A stretch of DNA of 64,000 bases from Capitella teleta (taxonomy: Eukaryota; Annelida; Polychaeta; Capitellidae): positions 793,197 through 857,196 of the forward strand of contig KB310317.1 in assembly GCA_000328365.1 (NCBI GenBank). The letters run 5' to 3'. The notes beneath the pieces are model-generated. The model saw only the letters and a program-made list of their open reading frames with translations. It had not been told where the DNA came from and searched no databases. This document shows positions 16,959 through 28,800 of this stretch, one piece after another (positions within the stretch are counted from its first letter, which is position 1; each line of letters opens with the position of its first letter). The position numbers were made by a program, and so were the translations under genes.

Positions 16959-18074
16959 ATGGCAGAAGGTAAGATCTAATGACATTCTTTATTCTCTACG
17001 CATGAAGCATACACATATTAAAGCAAAGAACAATACATACTTGTTTCCATTATGCACAAAAATTGTACATGCATTGGAAACTATGTATTAACGTAATTGC
17101 TATCATTTGCTTGGTTTGTGATATGGGTCGGTTGATCGATAGTGAACCTTTTTCTTTGGCTTCATGATCTCTCGTAATCATAACGTTCTCGTTGACCAGG
17201 ATCACTATGGCCAAATTCACTACTCAAACGACTCGCCACCAGTCGCTTTGTTCCGGTTTCAAGTGTCAGTATGTCCTCCTTTGCCAATTCGTTGGGCGTT
17301 GCTCGTATAGTTCAGTCATCAGATACCTTATTCTGAAGATTGCAAGCTTTACAGACGTTCATTGTAACACTTAACTTCGCATTAATTTGTTTAAAGAGGT
17401 TAAATTCGAGCTGGTTTCCATACAGTATCCAGTATATTAACCACTCGATAACTCCATCGATAATAATCATATATAACCTAGATCAGAGGCCAGGAATCGG
17501 TCATGGCATGCAACGTTAAGATGCATGCTGCATGACATACACAAGTTGCATAACATGGAATACATTGCATATTTCAGGGATCGGCGATATTCCTTCTGTA
17601 ATGTCGCGACCCAGGACATCAGATTCGAAACAGATGGTCACACGCTTTGACGGATCCGATTTGACGACAACCACAGTGAAACAAAGTGAATCTGTGATCT
17701 CGTTCTCTTCGAAGAACGAGAACGAAGAAGACGACCTGGACCAGCCGATGACGCCGACGACTTCAGCTCACGTCGTCCTAGCCCACGAACGACCACAGGA
17801 GGAACATCTAGTGAATGATCGTGCTCCACCGAGTTACCTCATGCTCAGTCTAGTGTCGATGTTGTTTTGCAATCCGTTGCTGGGAGCAGTGGCAGTCTGG
17901 AAATCAACCAAGTCTCGAAAGGCGTTCAAGGAGTGCAAAGGGGGTTTGGCGAGAATTCTCGGCAATGAAGCCATGGTTGTGGCTGTTCTGGCGTTTATCG
18001 CTGGACTCGCCTTTTGGTCTTTCCTGGTCATTTACTTCTGGGTGAAATCTATTTGGGGAGATGATTGGCGGTGA
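16959..18074 (+). CDS. CD225/dispanin family transmembrane protein
   Basis: Two coding exons, 16959-16968 (ATGGCAGAAG, donor GTAAGA) and 17578-18074 (acceptor ATATTTCAG), join in phase 1 to give 168 residues. An acidic, Ser/Thr-rich N-terminal half leads to the CD225 domain. It has PPSYLMLSLVSMLFCNPLLG, then AVAVWKSTKSRKAF, the hallmark 'NP-L-G...S-x-R/K-x-A' region of IFITM, PRRT and SynDIG proteins. A second hydrophobic segment follows near the C-terminus (MVVAVLAFIAGLAFWSFLVI). The protein probably sits in plasma or endosomal membrane with two membrane segments. The family is defined by topology and not by one function, so I give no symbol. Start choice rests on the NNNGCCATGG context and phase match. 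Confidence 0.8.
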
Positions 18075-18359
18075 CGACCCTGACGTTTATTTTAGCGTTA
18101 ATCTCATCGTTTAAGTATCTTCCTGTTGTATCACAACCGATATATTCAATTTTTGATGCAATGTAACTGTATATCAATTAGGTGTTCTTATTCCAACACA
18201 TTCAATAATCAATGCATTGATTGCTGTATCTGTTGATTTGGTCAGATTTTAGAGAGGCTGGGGGGGGGGGGTACAATCGCCACATACTGAGAGACAGACG
18301 TGTCCATTTCAAGTAGAAAAAAAGATACACGTATTTGCAGTTTATTTACATATCCAGGC

Positions 18360-18374
18360 AATAAATACAATAAA
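18360..18374 (+). terminator. candidate polyadenylation signals for the CD225 gene
   Basis: AATAAA at 18360 and CAATAAATT a few bases later lie about 290 nt after the CD225 stop. No nearer canonical signal was found. Confidence 0.35.
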
Positions 18375-18642
18375 TTTTGAATCCTTAATAATCGAAAGAG
18401 AGTTTTCTGAAAGTTCTTCTGATGTCGTTGAATCGTGGGAATTATCTGAGAATGGTTGTCTGTGGAGATTTCTGACACTTCTTGGTTGAGATTCGCTTGT
18501 ATACAATGGATGCTTGGGGAGATTAGTCGTTCTCTGCATTAGACCTGAGACGGAAACGCTTAGTATTAACATTAAATACTCGATCTGAATGAGGGTTGGT
18601 TCTAGGATAGCTGAAATAAAGGTTTAGTAACTATTATTGATA

Positions 18643-19334
18643 TACAGAGTGGGCCAAAAGTAGTCAATTTACTCCATGTTGATAACAATACTTTATAATT
18701 GGCTAAAATGTATCAATTATTCAAAAAATAATTACCTGGTATGGATTGACTATGTTATTATGCGCCCATTTATGCAAGGAAATCAATTATAAAGTATATT
18801 TTGAATGAGGGAGGAACATTTAAATGCTAGTGGTGAGTGATCGCGAAGAGAGCAAAATCAGATGAGCCCCTGAATGAGCATTAGTTAAGGTACATCATCT
18901 CTCGTATGGCCCTTCAATGCAAACTCTCTGCTTTGTTTTGATTTAGGAGATAAACGTTAGTGCTACTGTCACAACAATAGCACTCTCAAACAAAACAATA
19001 TTTCGAGCGCTTTGGCTTAATTGTGCGTTCAATGAAGATTATCCGTGATCAAAGGCCCTGTTTGCCGTATCGCGTATTGAGTATCGCGGAATGATGAGTG
19101 CACTTTATTAATTAAGACTAATCGGCATAAATGTTGATGAAATTGAAATAGAAATGATAGGAATAGCAGCGTGACATGTTGGACTAACCATACCAAGCAT
19201 TTATTTCTCTTATCTTTGTGTGATTTTTACACTGCGATCTGTTTTGTAACTCTTTCTCAGAAAATGCGTAGCACCATTGAAAACATTAAGGTCTTTAACG
19301 TGGAGTAGATAGACTACTTTTGGACCACTCTGTA
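18643..19334 (-). mobile_element. Tc1/mariner-like non-autonomous DNA transposon, complete copy
   Basis: A 692-bp element with terminal inverted repeats TACAGAGTGGGCCAAAAGTA / its complement with few mismatches, flanked by TA on both sides. No transposase frame is present. Over its length it is the reverse complement of 46681-47382, so that pair defines the full unit. TA target and 'GGCCAAAAGT' ends fit the Tc1/mariner group. Confidence 0.85.
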
Positions 19335-19392
19335 TATAACATTATATGACTGTATTGAATGAATGTTCAGGAATGGACGACTCACCTGTTCA

Positions 19393-22300
19393 TCATAGCA
19401 GATCACGTTCTGCTAATTGAGTTAGCAATTTCCTGATCAGTCTCGACCTGCGCATGGCTGATTCCATGTAGCCACTTTGATCCCCTAAATCGAGAACCTC
19501 CGACCTTTTCTTTTTACCACTGAAATATAGAAATGAGTATGCTGATGCATTGCACGAACAACCATAAAGATTGCGTTTAAATATGCAGGCTGCTAATATT
19601 ATCATCTAGTAGCAATGTTGACAAAGATATTGAAACTTTATATGCATATACAATTATACATGTACCTCACAGTTAGGGAAATATTGGTAACATAGCTCAA
19701 ATTAAGGCGGAAATTGCATCATTTGTAATCACCAGTGAAGCCTGTCGCCCAAGCTTCATAATGCTTCTACAGATCGTTGAGCTCTGTGCAGTGAACTCCG
19801 ACAACAAAGCAGCAGATCCACGAAATACAGTCGTCCTTACCCATCCTCTAATTCCGAGTTTAGTAACCCCAACCCCCGGTAATTAAACCGAGAATTACAT
19901 CTCCAGGTCACCACATACTCGCTCTAACTCCCGTCGCTGATCCGACTTAGCAGTCAAACGATATATTAAATTCACGAATGCCGAGATTCTTAAGCTTATT
20001 AAAATCGAATCAGCTTTCGGGCGACGTGGTCAGATGAAGCACTGAGATAAACCAACCGAGGTGTCCATTGTGTCCATCGAAAGGCATTGACATCGACATT
20101 GTGGTGACCTTATCGGTAATTTGCTATGAAGTGGTGATTCATACCATCGTTCATCTTCTTTGCTTTTTCTGTTTCTTCATCTTTCGTCTCAGAATTAAAT
20201 TGAATTTTTGTTTAAGCATCGATCATAAATATTATGCATGATGATCAATATGATTAGAATAGAAAATCAAATATTCACGCATTCTTGTATATGCATGTCG
20301 TCATCGTGTGAACTATAAATCCAGGTCATGTAATATCTTTATAGTGCCCTATACAATCAGTTATTACTATGTTCACCGGATTTCACCGAGCTCGTTATAT
20401 CAACGAGGAAACCGTTGCCTCAACAACAACTTCTTTTGTATTCTGAGGGACAATAATTCGTACACGAACTTCCTTTCATGTCAAGCGCATGCAAAGAAAA
20501 AGAAAGCCTAACCCAGAGATACACCTCGGATGCAATCAATTCAATTACGCAACACTGTATTCATGCGAATAGTGAAGAGAAGCCAAGCAGGTCTTCAATT
20601 CAATAAACACGCTCGTTTTTTAAACATCTCGTTCTTTTTTACTCTCCTCATTTTCAGCTGGGCCTCTGATACATCTCGCTTCCAAAGACATCACCGTCGT
20701 TTTTACATGGTGTGTGATTGGGTTATATTTAGACCCGGCCCCCTCGACCCCCAAACCCCTCCACATTTGTATTTGTGAACTAATTAATAGCAAGCAAAAC
20801 TGGATATTTATCCTCCCGTCCAACGAGTGCCGTACTATTAACGAGTGCGTACTTTTAACGAGTGCGTACTTTTGTGAATCAACACACGACAACAACGCAA
20901 GATATAACATTAATGACGCTGCATGATTCATTCATTTGGCGTATACTCACGCGCTGTACGGGTCAATGGCACCATGGCCGAGCGTTTCGCCTCCGCCGTT
21001 GGACAAGGCAATCAATGCTTGCAACTCCGCCATCCTTTGATCTGAATTGGCGCGCTTTGTTCTTGAACTGAGCGCAAATAGGAGGGAGACATGAATACAG
21101 GGAGTACAACGGTGAAATCGAGATGGCATGCATCAGATTCTCATGGTCATCACAATGCTAGTGATACACACGCAGCGATGTCTGTAAACACATCACAGCA
21201 CGCTTGGGCTTTCCATGATAATGTGATGCATGACGAAATTTTGAGGGAAAAATCACGTTTTGAGACAAACGTCAGAACTTCAGCTTCAACTTCTTGATCG
21301 GAGGTTGATTGAATTGAATCCCGAAGAAATTTCAATAATTGCTAAGAGCGATAGCTATTCCTCTGCATCGGGCCAAATTGCATCGTTCTTATGCAACGTT
21401 TGCGTGAGCCAAAAGGCTCAGAAGAAACAATTATTGAAATCCCCTCGTATTCTGGAGTTATTTATATCTTATATACTGGATTCACATAATTATAACCATT
21501 CATTTTTCAAATAAATTCTTTGAAGAGCATAACATTCAACGCAAATCAACAATTTGTGATGGGGGAAAAAGATCATGATTAGGTGATTTCATTACGACAT
21601 CATATCCCGTGCAAGTTCTGATTGGTCCGTATGAATCAAGTGCTGACCGCTGATTGGTCGCCAAACAGATCTAACCTCAGAGCAAAATCAATAAGTCCGC
21701 AGCCGACTTCTCGGCATCCATTCGGGGTCAACTGTTGCTTCATACTGAGGCGAGCCCTGTGCGCCCCCAAATGAACTTCTCCCATTTGACGTCGAGTCCG
21801 ACGACTGATAAAACAAAACAACTTTCTTCACATCCAAAACTCAAAACTGATCAATTCTGATATCATTATAAAGTCAAGGATGGAAAATATCCCTAGAAAT
21901 GACTGAAATGACTAGAAATGAATTTACAATTTGAGAGGAAAACTATATATATCATAATATCATGCAAACATTGAGCTAAAATATAATAATTATTGTAATA
22001 TGATAATACAAAATGTATGGCCGAATTCTTGTTTGAGGAGAAGCTGCGAGGGGGGGGGGCAAAGCCTGTGTGCGACTTTCTTTTCCTCCCATATGAGAAT
22101 ACGAAAAGTAACCTTGTCATAATATTTCCTCGACGCCGATTGTCAGCGCACAACTCTGAAGGGTTCAAACAAGAATTCAACCATAAGTGAAGAGTGAACT
22201 TGGGGAACGAGAAAAAAAATTGTAAAAAGAAAAAAAAATGCTCAGTTTGTTGCACTATGGAACACGAAAATGATATGGCCCCAAAAAAAATATGAAAAAG

Positions 22301-22791
22301 TTGTGTATCAAGCCATACAAAATTCACAAGGTAAAAATGCCAAGTCTATTACCATGGCCACATCCCAAAGCTTGAGAATTCTTAGCAACTCTCAATCTCA
22401 ACACAACAACAACAAGAGGCCAGAGGTCAACTGGAAATGAATTGGCATTGTTTGATCTTGAGTGTTCAGTCTAGACTAAGGGTGCAAAGATCTCTCACTA
22501 ATACGGGAAAAACAACCCTAAAATACGATGATAGATTTGCCCTTTGACACACCAGCTTTCAAACAAAGAAAATCCCTCCAACCAATAATAAATAATTAAG
22601 TACCATATAGCTGGAAGAAACCAATGGAACCAATATACCAAGAGTCATTCATTGCGTGTAGTGATTATGCCTGATGATGTATGTACTTACGTCCCAACAT
22701 CTGTTTCAGGAACACCACGTGCTGAGATTGGACCCACCACCAGAAGGATTGAAAATATGCAGACGACGAGCAGTTTCAGTATTCCAGGCAT
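19393..22791 (-). CDS. secreted peptide prohormone, calcitonin/DH31-like in plan
   Basis: Four coding exons on the minus strand, 22791-22691, 21804-21676, 21067-20951 and 19519-19393, have GT-AG ends and all three introns are phase 2, giving 157 residues. Exon 1 is a signal peptide (MPGILKLLVVCIFSILLVVG...). Exon 2 has a basic cleavage site RRTRR (35-39), then Q40, and a ring C64-REVG-C69 followed by GLIDFALSSRTKR. Exon 3 encodes an amphipathic stretch (MAELQALIALS). Exon 4 opens with G-KKKR (117-121), so the peptide would end ...IDPYSA-amide; a C-terminal propeptide of about 36 residues follows. The C-x4-C ring, helix and amidated end recall CGRP, adrenomedullin and invertebrate calcitonin-type peptides, and GL-D--LS recalls DH31. 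Similarity is short, so the family is an inference; the prohormone reading is stronger. Confidence 0.65.
20822..20874. repeat. tandem repeat of about 18-19 bp, three units
   Basis: The unit AACGAGTGCGTACTTTT is repeated three times with small changes inside intron 3 of the prohormone gene. It makes the minus-strand open frame here look hydrophobic, but I do not regard it as coding. Confidence 0.7.
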
Positions 22792-22911
22792 GATTGCTGA
22801 TAGTTGAATGTGATCTGCAGGAGATAATGAAGGATTAGACCACAATTAGCACCGACCACCTATGCGAACGGGGGTGGCTGCTATCACTGCAGTCAGCTGA
22901 TGGTTTGACGA

Positions 22912-22926
22912 AGCTATATATAAGCT
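22912..22926 (-). promoter_or_regulatory. TATA box of the prohormone gene
   Basis: Minus-strand CTTATATATAGC lies about 130 nt upstream of the signal-peptide ATG at 22791, with an initiator-like CATCAG some 25-30 nt downstream. A CTCCTGCAG acceptor-like site just before the ATG could mark a 5' UTR intron. Confidence 0.5.
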
Positions 22927-23069
22927 GATAACAGAGTGTGAGAGAGCATAGACATCGCGGTGTGAGATCTTGTGGTGACCAATTTGTCAGTGAAACTATG
23001 AGCGTGTGTGTGGTCAAAGTGGCTTTGTGAAATGGGCTTATCAAAGTTTGCATTAGAGTGAAAATCAAT

Positions 23070-25148
23070 CATGGCTTTTTCTTTTCTCTATAATACACTA
23101 TCACTATTCTTGGGTTATGAAATACAAAGAAATTCTTACGTAAAGGTAATTGTGAAATGATGTCCCTGTTGCAATGCATCTTATTGCAATATTATCTTCT
23201 AATTGGGCTGTTTTTATTTATATTATTTTTGTTATATCCTCTTTACATTTCAAAGAATGCAACCAACATTAGTCATTTCTGTGCATAAACATTTGGTAAG
23301 ATGTACCGGCCACCAAGCAACAATTACGCCACCAGTTAATGCGACCAGTTTGAAATATGCATGAATTACTAATTATCATCCGGTGCAATCAGTTGTGTGT
23401 TGAGTGTACAATATTCATGTACTAGCAGTCAGACATGCACTCAGCAATCGGCCTTCAAATACCGCAAAGACGGATCGGTTTCCACAGTTCAATCGACCAC
23501 ACACACCTTTTTCATTGCAGATAAACGTGACATTAGTGACCGCTAGATGAGAGTACAAAGTGGTTCAAGTAAACACCTTCATGTCCCTAAGAGACCCTGT
23601 CTGTTATTTCATGAGTCTGAAAGCGCGAATAAAGAAGCGAGTATCGACAGGGCAACGACACGTTAATCTCAGCTGGTTAACTCGACCTCTGCCGTCAAAG
23701 AATCACCATTGGGGTTGAAAGGCCAGATTACAAAACACTTACGGCACGCGTTGCTGTTTGTATTTGGCCCTTTTGGGTCTCAAGCCAGATAACCCAATTC
23801 TGCATTTTTCTGGTGTGTTAATTGATATATTAGTTAATGGATTCGTGGTAATTAACACAGGAAAAGTGGAAATGATTATTAGTATGAAGAAGCCACAATT
23901 GGGAGCTACGTGAATAGGTATTGATTGGTGAGACGCAAAATTAAGAAACATGCGTAACTACGTAGGCAGTAGCCGCAGCATTATAATTGCTTGGAAATAA
24001 AACATCACATAGTGATTGCCATCACATGTATAAAAAACAAATATGTTCAGAATTTATTTTTTTAACCAAATTAAGGATTGCAACAACCCAAAAATAATTA
24101 CAAATGAATTACAGATGTCCAAAACTCTTTCAGATGCTATAGCCACTAGGCTATGTGGGGATGTTGCCTTGATATAAATTTGAAGGGAAACTTCTGACGT
24201 CACTCTACAGGTGCAGTTGTGCTCATCAGTAATCCACTACAGATTAGATCCAGGGTGAGGATGGCTGACCAAAGACCGGAGGATGAGGTCAGTCGGAATT
24301 CCCTTGGCATTGATTCATCTTCCACTCTAAATTGACGTTTATTCCCAATGCCAACCAGAACTGAATAGCAATCGTGCTTGGTCTGCTCAAAAGAAATTGT
24401 CGACTGGTGAAGAGCTTCAGTTCTACTGTCAATGGCGTCTGATTCACACGCATGCAACCGCAATGCAAATTAGCTTAATGTAGCACTTTCAATGCCTGTA
24501 ATTCGATAACATAGGTCACTATTGATAATGTTAGTAGACCTAAACCAACCTGGACACACCCATAAAATCGAGAACGCCTGCAACCGAATTATACTGAGCA
24601 TATCAAGGTGAAGTCAATAGGAAGTGAGTTAAGTGCCGAAATACCATCACGTTGACCAGGAATTGAGAAATTTAGATCACAGCAAAACTCTTAATTGTAT
24701 TCCGGTAATCTCAATTAGAGGTCGTGTATAGCTTTATGATGAGAAAACCATTATAATGATTAGATGATTAGAAGGTGACTATGATTTAGCGGAAGCCGAA
24801 GTGAGTGGAATCTGCTTAATATATATCTGCTTAATTCATGGCTTCTGTTTGGCTATGTGAGGGCATACGACTTCCAATCCTAATCAAGCAAGTTTCTTTA
24901 AGCACGGCATAAAAATCATCTTATGTAAATAGCTGAAGTTGTGCGTCTACTCGGATACAATTAATAAAGAATATTCAGAGGAAATATCTATGCGGATTAT
25001 ACCAAAGATCAAATACTGACTAATATATTATGACAACGCGTACTGACGTACACTAGCTAGCGTGAGTTCTTGAAATCAAACAATCTATATGTTCTCGGCT
25101 ATGAGCATTATACAGAATTACGATTAGGTCTGTAAGCTGTAGGCCATT
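23070..25148. other. gene-poor stretch, nothing supported
   Basis: AT-rich. One minus-strand open frame of 87 codons (24463-24200) holds a GNKRQF dibasic motif but has no signal peptide or convincing splice sites. No repeat with defined ends was recognised. Confidence 0.4.
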
Positions 25149-25912
25149 ATGACAGCATTCAGGTCACTCGCGCTGAGTACCAGTGAACGAGAAAACGGAG
25201 TCGCTGAGGATTTTGAAACCTTATCCGCCCTAGGGGTGTTTACTCCGGTCCTCGATACTGTCAGCACTTATTCACAGGATTGAGTGAGCAAGGTCCTGCG
25301 TCTCTCGGGAGCAAGATGAGGCCAGCGGTTCCAAATCGGCAATCAATGCTGCTCTTCCGGAAGTTTGATCTTTTTGCGGGCCGGAAGTGCGGTCAGGATA
25401 TGGAATCCAAGCTGGCTAAACTAACAAACCCTCACTCGCTCAAAATGGTGGTAATTTTAGGCTGAAGAGGAGACTATCTGTCAACTAGCTAAGAAATTGT
25501 ATGCGTGCGCCAAAAAGATTGATGACACTCGTCGGGCATTGTCATTGAGTGATCGAGGACTGTGCGACTTTAATGTGAATTCAATATCGCTGCCTTCGTC
25601 CCCAAATACACACATTTGGTGGGTGAATCCGGCAAAACTTCGGCCTTCAACAAACACAAATCCAATGCGACCACTTCACGTCAGCCTGATTCACTGGTGT
25701 CTTCTGAGAATGTTGCATTTTATTTACTGATTCTTTGGCTATCCGAGCCGTTTAGGCAAATCAAGTTCGCTCGAGTAGATGCGTTTAGGGCAAGTCTGTT
25801 TGCATCATCGTCACCCAAGCTCTCACGGGAGCTGAAAAGGGGCGCGAGGGGGGAAGAAGAGGGAACAGGCATCCCTGCCCATCCTCGTAGACACTCACAC
25901 CTGGTTATATAA
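25149..25912 (+). other. ORF-dense, higher-GC island, unrecognised
   Basis: An ATG at 25149 opens 44 codons to 25283. The next frame, from an acceptor-like TTATTCACAG, stays open from about 25279 to a possible donor ATGGTG|GTAATT near 25448. A third frame is open from 25616 to 25912. GC is higher than in the flanks. This may be one or more exons of an unknown gene, or a decayed insertion. No domain is recognised. Confidence 0.25.
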
Positions 25913-26050
25913 TTGAATAAGGTTCGGTTGTAAGGTGTAGATGCTCCTTTGGGTGGTCTTCGTTATGTTTCCACATGTCTCACTTTTTGTGTATTATTCA
26001 AGATCATTAAACCGAGCTGAATGTAGTCCCCCTATACAGGCATTTGTTTG

Positions 26051-26096
26051 GTTAACCTTTAACCTTTAACCTTTAACATTTAACCTTAACCTTTAG
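26051..26096. repeat. short (AACCTTT)n heptamer tract
   Basis: Six imperfect units of AACCTTT, some shortened to AACCTT or changed to AACATTT. The unit is not a known telomere repeat. Confidence 0.7.
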
Positions 26097-26532
26097 GGGA
26101 GAAGATGTAATGTTATCATATGTCCACTCCTCTTCTACCAATCAAGTGTTGAAACGATAATTATAACCTGCATTCAATAATAAGCAAATGCTCACACGTT
26201 AAAATCAATTGGGATTATTTCTGCCGAAAAATTATGATGATCATGTGTTCACGGGTAGAGGTTACATGTACGCGATATTCTTGTCCATTGAAAATATAGA
26301 TTAAATTAACACAGCTATCGGTATATGGAAAAAAAAACATTTCCCTAATTGCTGCGGGGAACATTACACGTCACCTTCAAGAAAGCCGCTGGCTACACTC
26401 GCAGGATTAACCCCATCACAGCTGTCTCGTTGTCGAAGGTTGTAAGAAATCATTGACGTGAGGCCATGTGAGCTGCACCCAGTGTCACGATATAGGGACA
26501 ATGTTCTGCACTTGATGATTTTCATTGTATGA

Positions 26533-27027
26533 TTAATTAATCAGCGTGGGCTGTGTCAAAATATAAGAATTCGGATGTATTACCTGAATATAAGTTAATA
26601 TCATAGTAAATCGCCGAATATGGTCACAATTGAGTGTCGTGAATTGTGATTGTGTTGCATAAATATATACAACACAATCATTGCCTATTTCATCATACGC
26701 CATTTTGCGGAAGCGAGGAGGTTCTCGCCCGCTTCGTCCTCGCACATCGTATTGCGTAACGATTCCCAGCGGACAGCCAGCTGTAACAGACAACAATTTA
26801 GGAAGCGATGACCACTGCCCATTTCGCTGATGACCGGTCAACATGATTCCGTTGAGTACATTCACGTGACACATTAAGGGGGCATCAGCGGAAATGTATA
26901 GGGCAACTAAGAGTTTGTCCGCAACGGCGAGAGATCCAACCAGATGCAAGATACAGCCGTCAACCTGACCCTCCACAAAGGTCAATGCTCTAATTGTTTG
27001 TTTTTGGAAAACCCGAATCTGAGACAT
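26533..27027 (-). CDS. unrecognised 164-codon open frame
   Basis: The longest plausibly coding frame in its region, with locally raised GC and mixed composition. It includes stretches such as GCILHLVGSLAVADKLLVAL and YDEIGNDCVVYIYA that look like beta-strand-rich folded protein. An acceptor-like ATATTTCAG lies just before the ATG and a possible donor (ATTCAG|GTAATA) lies near the 3' end, so it may be one exon of a larger gene. I recognise no domain and propose no function. Confidence 0.3.
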   Translation of the reverse strand: MSQIRVFQKQTIRALTFVEGQVDGCILHLVGSLAVADKLLVALYISADAPLMCHVNVLNGIMLTGHQRNGQWSSLPKLLSVTAGCPLGIVTQYDVRGRSGREPPRFRKMAYDEIGNDCVVYIYATQSQFTTLNCDHIRRFTMILTYIQVIHPNSYILTQPTLIN

Positions 27028-27029
27028 TC

Positions 27030-28800
27030 ACTTATCTGAAATATCCCGACGCGTTACATCGAAGCAAACCAAAACCCAAAAGACGCTTCATTCAGTTAAG
27101 CTCAAAAGCCGTATTCCTGCAATCTCAAATCAAACCTCGATTCCTCGAAAAAAGGTTTTGCTTTTAGGTACAGGCGTGGTAACACCCCGTCTTCATAAAG
27201 TTCACCCGCCCTCTACCCAATCTGAGAAGGCGACCATTGATGAGAGGGCAGACCCGAGAGGCAAGCTTGTTCACATAGCAATAGACAAGCACTGTTTTAC
27301 ACGCATGCAGGGCCAACATGTGAGCCATGTTCGGCTCACACGTTAATACTGCATACGATGATACTGAAGAGTGAGACTGCAGAACATGCATTATATAAAG
27401 ATGGCCGGTTAATGCTAAACCCCCAGTGCACCGAACAAGCTCTCTCTATACGTCCTAACCTATAGTGTTGCAGATCGTTAAACGGGTGTGGCCGGGGAAG
27501 AGTTCTGTGGTCCTTTCGCATTCTAATGCAGTACGCTCAAACTGAATTCCTAATTCATTTTAAATGCTTCTGCTTCAAGTTCACTATAATTAATGCTTAA
27601 TAGCAACTCGTTTGTTGAAGGATCGAAGTACATTTAAAATATAACGTAGGCAATCTTCCTCGTGTGTCTCTTGCGAAATATGTGGAAATAGCGACGAATG
27701 AGACGATGGCAATTCGAATTCACACAAAATTGCTAAATAATTAGCATGTCCCTGAGATTACAACTTGACTGTCGACCGCCGACTGGTGTCATTCGCAAAT
27801 CACCGCTTGTGTTCTACACCGGGAATCGTGATTCGTATAACTAATGTGTTTGAGGATAACTAAAGAAGAGTTCAGAGAAAGATTTGCACGCCTCGTAAAA
27901 TTATGCTTACTAGTGTATTTAAAGAATATAATAGAATGTTATTAACGACATCAACAATCTAGTTAACAATAAAACGTTAAAAACTTAAAACATGTGACAA
28001 TGGTTCGTTGTTTTGTGGGCTCAGGATTATACTATATTAACCAAAAAGGTATCAATTGACTAAAAGTATAATATATATACTATGCAATATTATAATATAG
28101 TACATACATTATACTTATTATAATATTGAATGCTGGTATAATAACTAGCAGAACAGTATAAGATCAGTTATGTGATGAATACATAGGACAAAGTAATGAA
28201 CTCAGCCACCCCTTATCTACAGAAGCACACAGCTAGAAAAACAAGAGAGACCCACAAAATTTACACTGAAAAGGTATAATTACGTGCTGTATATTGCGTA
28301 CTTAGTTAAATAGAAGCAAATTCACTCGAAGAACGCAGCCACGTGAATACTAATGCCGCATCCCCAATCATATTAGATTAGAGGCCCTTTGTTGGCTGAA
28401 ATTAGCTCCTAGATGAAGTGAATCATTCTCTTGATCCGAACTTCTCCGGAAAACGAGCAAAAACAACAAGCATTCATTCTACTGAATGCAAACAACACAG
28501 TGTAATTATATCGTTATGCCTCAGATATTGCTAGATATATACGTAACATGAGGTTTAATGTGGATGCTTGAATAATGAGGTCTTGGATGAGATTGTTGAG
28601 AAATGGGATTATGTTCTGTATTGGTTGTAATGAGAGTTTTACTTAAGATTGCGTTAGATCGAAACTCGAGCTTTAATTATACAAGTGGGTCGGTATTTAC
28701 TGAAATTACTGGATACATTCCAGGCGCATGCAATATGAGACCAATTTGGAAATTCCTCTCTTGTCATGTGCCAAGTTTAGAGCAAAATGAACTCTTTTAG
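27030..28800. other. gene-poor stretch, nothing supported
   Basis: Short open frames only. An AT-rich patch at 28060-28130 has alternating TATA/TTATAA sequence. No feature could be defined. Confidence 0.4.

Noticed and set aside
20620-20931. Minus-strand frame beginning with a hydrophobic, signal-like stretch
   Set aside because: It runs through a tandem repeat in intron 3 of the prohormone gene and lacks splice or domain support. The alternative last exon it would offer (20665-20620) has a poor acceptor, while the exon at 19519 has a good one and adds the G-KKKR site.
26051-26096. AACCTTT repeats as an interstitial telomere
   Set aside because: The unit is not a metazoan (TTAGGG) or plant-type (TTTAGGG) telomere repeat and the tract is short and irregular.
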